NCBI GenBank assembly: GCA_009667805.1
Contig: CM019066.1
Location: forward strand, 327,852,690 to 327,916,689
Length of the DNA: 64,000 nucleotides
Source: Leptobrachium leishanense
Taxonomy: Eukaryota; Chordata; Amphibia; Anura; Megophryidae
Direction: 5' to 3'
Position 1 is the first letter of the stretch, and each line of letters begins with the position of its first letter. Shown here in pieces: positions 57,757 to 64,000 of this stretch. The translations under genes were made by a program, and so were the position numbers. Under the pieces are notes generated by a model that saw nothing but the letters and a program-made list of their open reading frames with translations, made no database searches and was not told the origin of the DNA.

Positions 57757-58477
57757 TAAGAGTCACAGTTAGCGGGATATGAACATCTCTGGAAACCTGG
57801 TGCAGCTCAGACTTGTGCAAAGCGTGGGGGTTAAACACATCTCGTTGTCATAGGTGTTTGAGGGGAAAAGGTGCGTCTTAGTGAATTAACAGGGTAATGC
57901 AGAAAACGTTAAAGCGTTGGAGTATGCATGCACATGGAGAAAAACAACCCGACCAGCATATGCTTTACGCATGCGCTTCCCAGCGTACTGTAACGCAACA
58001 AGCATCCCGAAACAATATTGCTAAGCGTTCATTTCCTCTGTCTTGGGCCATTGTTGTGTGATTGCTAAATATTTGCCCTTCCCAGATCTCCACGCTGACA
58101 GGGCTTCTCTTTGTAGTGCAGATTTCCCGAGTCCTTTTGACAGTCCAGATGTATTCCTACACATTAAAGGCAGTGCCGGTGCAGAGGGCTGGAGGGGAGG
58201 GAGGGGAGAATCAGAGCCCTGCCATTCCCTGCTGTAATTCCTCTAATTAAAGAGTCATCGTAGAGAGGTGTCATTACTCTGCAGCATTGTACATTAGCAG
58301 GAGAAAAGAGCAACCTGCAGCCAAGAAGAAAACAAGATTCCCCCCCCCCCCCCTTCTGCTCAATCTGGGCTAGGAGTTTCCTGCCCTCCAGATAATGTGT
58401 CCTCTGGGGAATGAGAATTGCTACTATCTATCTAAATCTGCAAAGCGCATACCCTATAGGTCTATGACATTTCAATA
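57757..58477. other. No gene recognised
   Basis: Unassigned, with a C-run near 58339-58353. Confidence 0.5.
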
Positions 58478-59529
58478 CAGTCCATCAAAATCAAATCAAA
58501 TCAAAATAATCTTTATTGGCAGGACCAAATACATTTTAGCATTGCCAAAGCATATGGGCAGGTTATATGGGGTGATGGGGGGGGGGGGGTAGTGGGACAT
58601 ATATGGGGGTGAATGGGCAAGTCCATGGACATTATCAGGGGTAAGGGATAATGTGAAGTGGGATGGGGCGAGTCCGTGTTGGGGATTTATAAGTCCAGGA
58701 TCTCTCATGTTCCTCTCAGTCTGTGACATACTGTGACGTATTGGGCAGATATTTTCACCGCTGGCTCCTCTTCTCCCAGTATGATGTGGAGTTTCCTCGT
58801 CTCTTCTATAGAGGTGAAGTCCGGGATGAGAGCGGAGAGTCTCTGGAAGTGAGTTTCCCTCAGTGCTGAGTACTTGGGGCACTGTAGGAGGAAGTGGACC
58901 TCATCTTCCAGGGCCCTCTGGTCACAACGCTGGCACAGTCTATTCTCCCTGGGCTTGTAGGTCTGTCTATGCCACCCTGATTCGATTTCCAGCCTGTGGG
59001 CGCTCAGTCTGTACCGGCTCAGGATCGGTCTGTCCTTGGGGTCTTGTAGTAGCTCCAGGTATGGGGCCAGTTTGTATTCCCTCTGTAGGGATTGGTAAAT
59101 GGTGAGTTTCTGGGAGTTTGCTATATCATGTCTCCATTCTCTGATATAGTTTTCCCTGGAATTATTAATTCGGGCCTTTATTTGATATTTTGTCAGGTTG
59201 CATTCATGGGGCTTTGGATGATCAGGGTGGATATGAGTTGTTGCAGCCCACATGGTTTGGGGTGGTCCTTGTTGGCCAGTAGGGCTTTATGGTGGTATGA
59301 GTTGAGGCCATCCCTGTGACGACTTTTGGCGGTTTTGATACAGATCTGATAGATTGTGCTAGCCCAGGGGTCAGCAACCTTGGCTCCCTGATGTTTTGGG
59401 AACTACATTTCCCATGTGGCTCAGTCAGCTTAATGGGTGACTGAGCATCGTGGGAGATGTAGTTCCCAAAACATCAGGGAGCCAAGGTTTCTGAACCCTG
59501 TGCTAGCCAAATGGCTATCAAATGTTATA
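58478..59529 (-). pseudogene. Non-LTR LINE C-terminal region with pentanucleotide tail
   Basis: A 182-codon minus-strand frame (59253 to 58705) has RLSAHRLEIESG, then CQRCDQRALEDEVHFLLQCPKY, a CxxC..HxxxxC zinc-finger-like motif seen at the C-terminus of some vertebrate LINE proteins. A different frame further upstream (near 59260-59360, STIYQICIKTAKS) shows a frameshift. The 3' end on the minus strand is CTTTGGCAATGC.., CCTGCCAATAAAGATTATTT and (TTTGA)n, as in LINEs with short tandem tails. A hAT MITE interrupts it at 59365-59500. The clade was not determined. Confidence 0.7.
59365..59500. mobile_element. hAT-like MITE with perfect 8-bp duplication
   Basis: CAGGGGTCAGCAACCTTGGC on the left and, inverted, CAGGGTTCAGAAACCTTGGC on the right, with long paired arms TCCCTGATGTTTTGGGAACT. 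TGCTAGCC is exact at 59357-59364 and 59501-59508. This is the best-preserved of four family members. Confidence 0.92.
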
Positions 59530-60244
59530 GGGCCCTATTACCATCTTGACGCAAACGTTTGCGCCACCGCAAAAACGCATTAGCGCGAGGGGTAAGACCC
59601 TTTGCGCTGAACGTCATATTACAAACGCACATATACGTCTACCACGGGTGAACCTGCGCGAACGCTTCGCGAGCTTACTGTACGTCGCGCGTCCTATACT
59701 TAACATTGTGAGCGCAAATGCGTTTGTGCGCTGGTACTACAATCTATGCACAGGCATTAACACATAGACGTTGCGCGCATAATTTTAGCAACTCCTAAAA
59801 GCTGGTGTTAATGGCAAATTCTATCAACTTGGCCGAATACACCAGCGAAAAAAAAAAAAAAAACGCAGCAAACTATAGTTACACATTATACACATACCAA
59901 ACCAATAAAATGGAGAAGTTGTGTGTGCATGTATAATTGCTGCAGCATATATGCGCAGGTGGACTTTGACAGGCGCAAAAACTGAACGGGAGACAATTGT
60001 GGTTCTTAATTCGGATTGGCTGAATCTCGTGAGAAAAGAAAAAAAAAACAGTCAGCACACTGACTTCTGCGCGCAACGTTCCAAGGTGTGCATTTGTGCG
60101 CGTCAGTTTTACACGCGTTATTGCTCGACGGATGAAAAAATGCGCGAGGATTGTGATTCCAGCGTTGATTTACGTACGTTAACGTTTAATGCTGGGCGCA
60201 CAAATTCAAATGAGCATTTTAACGCAAAGATTGTAATAGGGCCC
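59530..60244. mobile_element. 715-bp TIR element, ATA duplication
   Basis: GGGCCCTATTACCATCTTGA on the left and, inverted, GGGCCCTATTACAATCTTTG on the right. ATA is present at 59527-59529 and 60245-60247. The interior is rich in GCGC words (TTTGCGCCACCGC, TGTGCGCGTCAG). The 3-bp target suggests a Harbinger-type mechanism. No transposase frame was seen. Confidence 0.8.
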
Positions 60245-61289
60245 ATAGATTTTCAGGAAATCCCCATCACAAAATAAGTCGCCTCCAAAGAGTCAATTAG
60301 ACTGTCAGCATGTTGGTCGGCAGGGACACATGAAAGTGGGTCAATAGGTCTACAGCCGGCTTTGATTAATAGATTACGTGCAAGAAGCCAATATTTTTAA
60401 AAGGAACCAGGCAAGGTTTTCTCTACAGTATTGTGTAAACATAGGTACCAGGCCTGGGATAAAATTCTAGGATTCCTGAGTACAGATGCCGAGCACCAGC
60501 CCAGAAGCAATTTTCACGCCCTCAATGGCCGATCCATGCCAGTTGGCGCAATGAGGAAGGAGCCAAGGCTTAGAGAGAACTATGGAGGGATAATCCCACT
60601 CAAGAGCATGATTGCCCTCCGGTATGAGGTGCCCACAGCACAATGTGACGGCTCTTAGCAGAGGATGGTTATGTAATAAGAGGCGGTAGTGACTTGTAGG
60701 CTTTACTTCGGTTAGTCAATAAAAAGGTTCATAACTTGGAAGACATCTGGTTACAGCAAACGGCATAGACAATCAGAGAAGAGATTACAGGAAAACCCAA
60801 CAACCTCCTTCCCATAAACCATACCATCAAGTCCATAGGCAGATCTAGGTAGTTATCCCGAGCGTAGCAGCGCCATCTACAGTGCAGGTGCCGATTGCAT
60901 CTTTATATAGTACAGTACATGCGGTTGCATCTCCAACAATGGCATCCTCCAAAGCCTGGATCAGGTGGCGATCTGTGAAACGGATTTCACGTTCATCTTC
61001 ATGATGAAACCAGGCCCATGGCTTGTTGAGGATATATCACTGGGAAAGTGGACCTGTCAACAAGCTACTTTTTAACCTTTTCACTACCAAGGGTGCGTTG
61101 ATAAATATATTTACTTAAAACACAGGATGCATAGTTAACACCAAAATGTAGGGTAAAATAGCAATTTTGCATAAAGTCAATAGGGAGTTAAAATAATAAA
61201 TGGAAATTTGTTAGTTTTTCATGTATTCATTGATGGTTTATGGACACATTGATGGGATGAAAGGTTCTAAACTATGGATGGTGTCCCTT
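60245..61289. other. No gene recognised
   Basis: Unique-looking sequence; frames up to 75 codons without support. Confidence 0.5.
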
Positions 61290-61345
61290 AAGGTTAATGT
61301 CAGACGAACGCAGTCTGATCGCACTCTGTGTGCGTGCATAAAGGA
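61290..61345. mobile_element. Single Harbinger-like MITE end
   Basis: TAAGGTTAATGTCAGACGAA and GTGTGCGTGCATAAAGGAGG resemble the left ends at 53249 and 57427. No right end was found; an A-run follows at 61479-61502. Confidence 0.45.
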
Positions 61346-62991
61346 GGTACGTACTGACGGAAAATACTGTAGACACCACACGGTCGTTTTTTTTTGACGG
61401 ATGTAGAAGAAAAGGGAAAGAAAAGAAATCTGGGAATCATAAACAATTAAAATTAAATGACAGGTACAGTCAGCCAGACGAAAAAAAAAAAAAAAAAAAA
61501 AAGCTTCTGAGCGTCAACGTGAGGGACGTTGCAAATTTTCAGCAATTGTAACGCCCTGAATCTTATGGCGTGACTCCAGAGCTCTCCTATTCTGCACTCT
61601 CACTGGTTGTTGCAATGCAGCACTAAAGTTTGTGGAGCTTTTTGTTGCAGTTTGACAGCAATATACAATACAGGGTGACAGCAGTAAGATCTCATAATTT
61701 TGTTTCTCCCGGGGGGGGGGGGGCACACTTCCCTTACATTAAAACGAGTGAGGGTCAGGGAATTTTTAGTAATGAAAAAAGAGCCTCCGTTCTGGTTTAC
61801 CAAAATGAAGGGGGGGGGGGAGCCAAAGCAAATATTTTAAGCCATTTTAATAAGGTAATGTTTGTACTATCCGAAATCAAGCTGCATCTTATTCAGAAAA
61901 AAAACACATTAACTGTGCATAAACATCTTTTGTTTTCAATTATTACAACAATCATTGTAGAAGGAAAAAAAAAAAGATATTTTGTAACTAAAGCAGTCTG
62001 AGTGCCAAGGAGCATGGTGTACCCCAACGCCATGCCAAGAAAGCATTCAAAGTTTTGCAATGCATACATAAGATGTCTATCCTTTGTAGTGTCCCCTTCC
62101 CCCCCCCCTTCTAGAACCCTGTACTTACTCAGCATTACAAACAAAACAAAAAAAAACACCTAGTAAACTGGATATCATTGGCTTTCTATAGCTGCAGAGG
62201 CGTCTGAAACGCCAAGCTATAAGACATTAAATCATACACACTGTCACCATAGCTGCCACTCTTCCATAAAGCCTGGCTGAGAGTCGTAGGAGGTGAAGTA
62301 AAAGCACCATATATCATGTACCCCCATCACCAAATCCCACAATAAATGGAACCCATACTCTAACACTAGCGCATTAAACCTTAGCAGATTTATCAAATGT
62401 CACGTCAGTCCAGCTTTACAAACAGTCCCAGATGTAGGACCGGTAGATTGCTTTTCGGGGGGGGGGGCAAGAGTGCGAAGCATTTTCTAGTTTATTCCCC
62501 CTAAAACAATCATGCTTATTATTATAAAGCACGGAGCCATCCTGTGTCCTGGAAAACACTGTCCTAAAAAACTGATTGCATTTTTAGAGCCACCGATCCA
62601 ATCTGTGCTGTGTTCGAGATTGGCAAAACAGGCTTCCGATCCAACACTGCACGCCCCTGGCTGGATCCACAGCGCCCTAGCAACAGGGAATCCCAGAACC
62701 ACACCTATGACCAGCTGCACCTTCCTTCCCTCTTCCTTGACCCGTGAGTAGGCAGGAAAGACACAGACTCAACACGGAGGTTCTGGGATTCCAGCTGGGA
62801 CACTGGCCGTCCTTACATTTGCAGGAGACAGGGTTGGATACGCTTGATAAAGCCAATCCTCGAAACAAAGACAATATTGGATCGGGACATATCACTGACG
62901 GGACGGCCGCCACTTTTTCTGTATATCGAAACATTGTATGTATACATACACACACAGCATGGCAGATACCATTCGTATTTATGTTTCCTTG
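61346..62991. other. No gene recognised
   Basis: Several homopolymer runs (A, G, C). Unassigned. Confidence 0.5.
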
Positions 62992-63837
62992 TTACATATG
63001 TATCCCAAACATATTGTTACAAAGTACACGTTGCCGTTTTTCCCCTAGCAGGCACACTCGGCTTGAGCCGGCCGCTGCCCGATAAACCCTGCCTGACTTT
63101 ACCCCTGAGCGCTTCAGCTGCACTTTTGGGAATATTTGTCCACCAAAATAGGAGCCTGCCATAGGGTGAGAGTCCCCTCGGGAACACCCCCATCTGACAC
63201 CTCTCCCTCGCTCGGGGAGAGCAGCCGCTGCTGCGGAGCTATATACTGGGTAGACCCAACCATCCGCTGGGCACCTTTCCATCACTGCCACTTGGTGCCC
63301 CGTCCACAGATCAAGGCGCTTTTCGGAAGAAGTCACCAGGGGGACCAGAGTTTTCCAGCGGTACCCGGGAAGTGCCTCCATTCTACTGGGATAACCCATC
63401 AAACCTGGCGGTGTGAAATCAGGCTGCCTATAGACTAACCGGAGCGCTGCTTCGATTGTGTGGCCAAGTGGGCTCAGGCCGGAGGCGCATTCCTCAAGAT
63501 TGGGCTCAGGCCGGAGGCACCCTCCACTGTATTCTGGAACTGGGCTGGAGGCAGGGGCCCTCCATTGTATTGTCGCATTTGGGCTCGAAGTGAAGGTGTG
63601 GGCGGCCTGGTGCCAGGATGTCTGGGGAGGGCACGGATATGAAACGATGTTAACTGAACTTGTATTCTTTATAAAAAGACCCAATGTTTTGTGCATTAAA
63701 TATTCCACTTTTCTATGTTTGCCGTCTCTACAAACTATTTCTATTACTCTTTGGTATCTCCGGAGAAAGGAAGATATTAATGGCAGAGCTAATCGCTCTG
63801 AGTAGCGGCATCCGTCACAATCACAAAACAAACACAT
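62992..63837 (-). other. 281-codon open frame, unknown
   Basis: The longest frame in the window outside tandem repeats. It lies in a relatively GC-rich stretch (63100-63650). No domain, signal peptide or membrane segment was recognised, and there are no obvious splice sites. A small internal tandem, GGGCTCAGGCCGGAGGC, occurs twice (63469-63520). It could be an exon, part of a decayed element, or chance. Confidence 0.2.
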
Positions 63838-64000
63838 CCATATATTTACTGTAAACCTTGTAAGACCTGAGCGGGCCCAAACGTAGAGCAGGCCACTAGT
63901 GCCGCTGCTTGTTCTCAGGATCCTCGCAAACCTCTTTTTTCCGCACTACAAGTTTACAGGGTAATCCAGATGTGGACCCCTTGCTCCAGGTGACTAGAGG
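63838..64000. other. No feature recognised
   Basis: The end of the window shows no repeat or coding signal. Confidence 0.5.

Overview
The window looks like vertebrate nuclear DNA, most likely from an anuran amphibian. One coding exon is recognisable. The rest is intron-like or intergenic sequence, dense with old nested transposons, minisatellites and AT/CA microsatellites. The frog assignment is an inference. It rests on a Dispatched-1-like exon, T2/Kolobok-type TTAA elements, a very abundant L2-like LINE 3' tail (GCGCTGTACAATG side, TAA-rich end), Harbinger-like MITEs and hammerhead-bearing repeat ends, a mixture familiar from frog genomes. No prokaryotic gene, rRNA, stand-alone tRNA, CRISPR array or viral gene was found.

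Gene content: the minus strand at 28675-29195 carries one well-supported exon. It has a good acceptor, a start codon at 29165 and a clean GTGAGT donor, and encodes the first ~163 residues of a Dispatched homolog 1 (DISP1). I did not find the next DISP1 exon at lower coordinates. If the gene model is right, 1-28674 is the following intron and the sequence above 29195 is 5'-UTR intron or upstream DNA. Two other open stretches (13008-13186 and 62992-63837, both minus) are weak exon candidates.

Layout: 0-4.3 kb is a hammerhead-bearing palindrome, two copies of a TIR element, and an L2 fragment split by two Harbinger-like MITEs. 4.3-9.8 kb is mostly unrecognised plus L2 fragments. 9.8-10.9 kb is a repeat with an 18-unit G-rich minisatellite. 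10.97-12.59 kb is a nearly full-length Tc1 transposon with two stops. 13-18.5 kb holds a SINE and two L2 copies with reverse transcriptase. 18.5-27.4 kb is mostly unique DNA with a palindrome and a minisatellite. 27.4-28.6 kb is a hAT-like repeat split by a T2/Kolobok element, then L2, then the DISP1 exon. 29.4-42 kb is a mosaic of hAT, Harbinger, SINE and mariner-like MITEs with a purine-rich tandem array. 42-50 kb includes a hAT-like element of about 2.4 kb holding several other insertions. 50-52 kb has a decayed hammerhead and a poly(A) retroposon with target-site duplications. 53-60 kb holds further MITEs and a non-LTR LINE fragment split by a hAT MITE. 60-64 kb is mostly unrecognised.

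The transposons do not form a working system. The informative part is their order of arrival, which nested insertions, target-site duplications and one paralogous empty site allow to be read. The most unusual signals are several hammerhead-ribozyme-like relics, three of their repeat families occurring as inverted duplications, which is what decayed Penelope-like elements would leave. I found no convincing new biological system.
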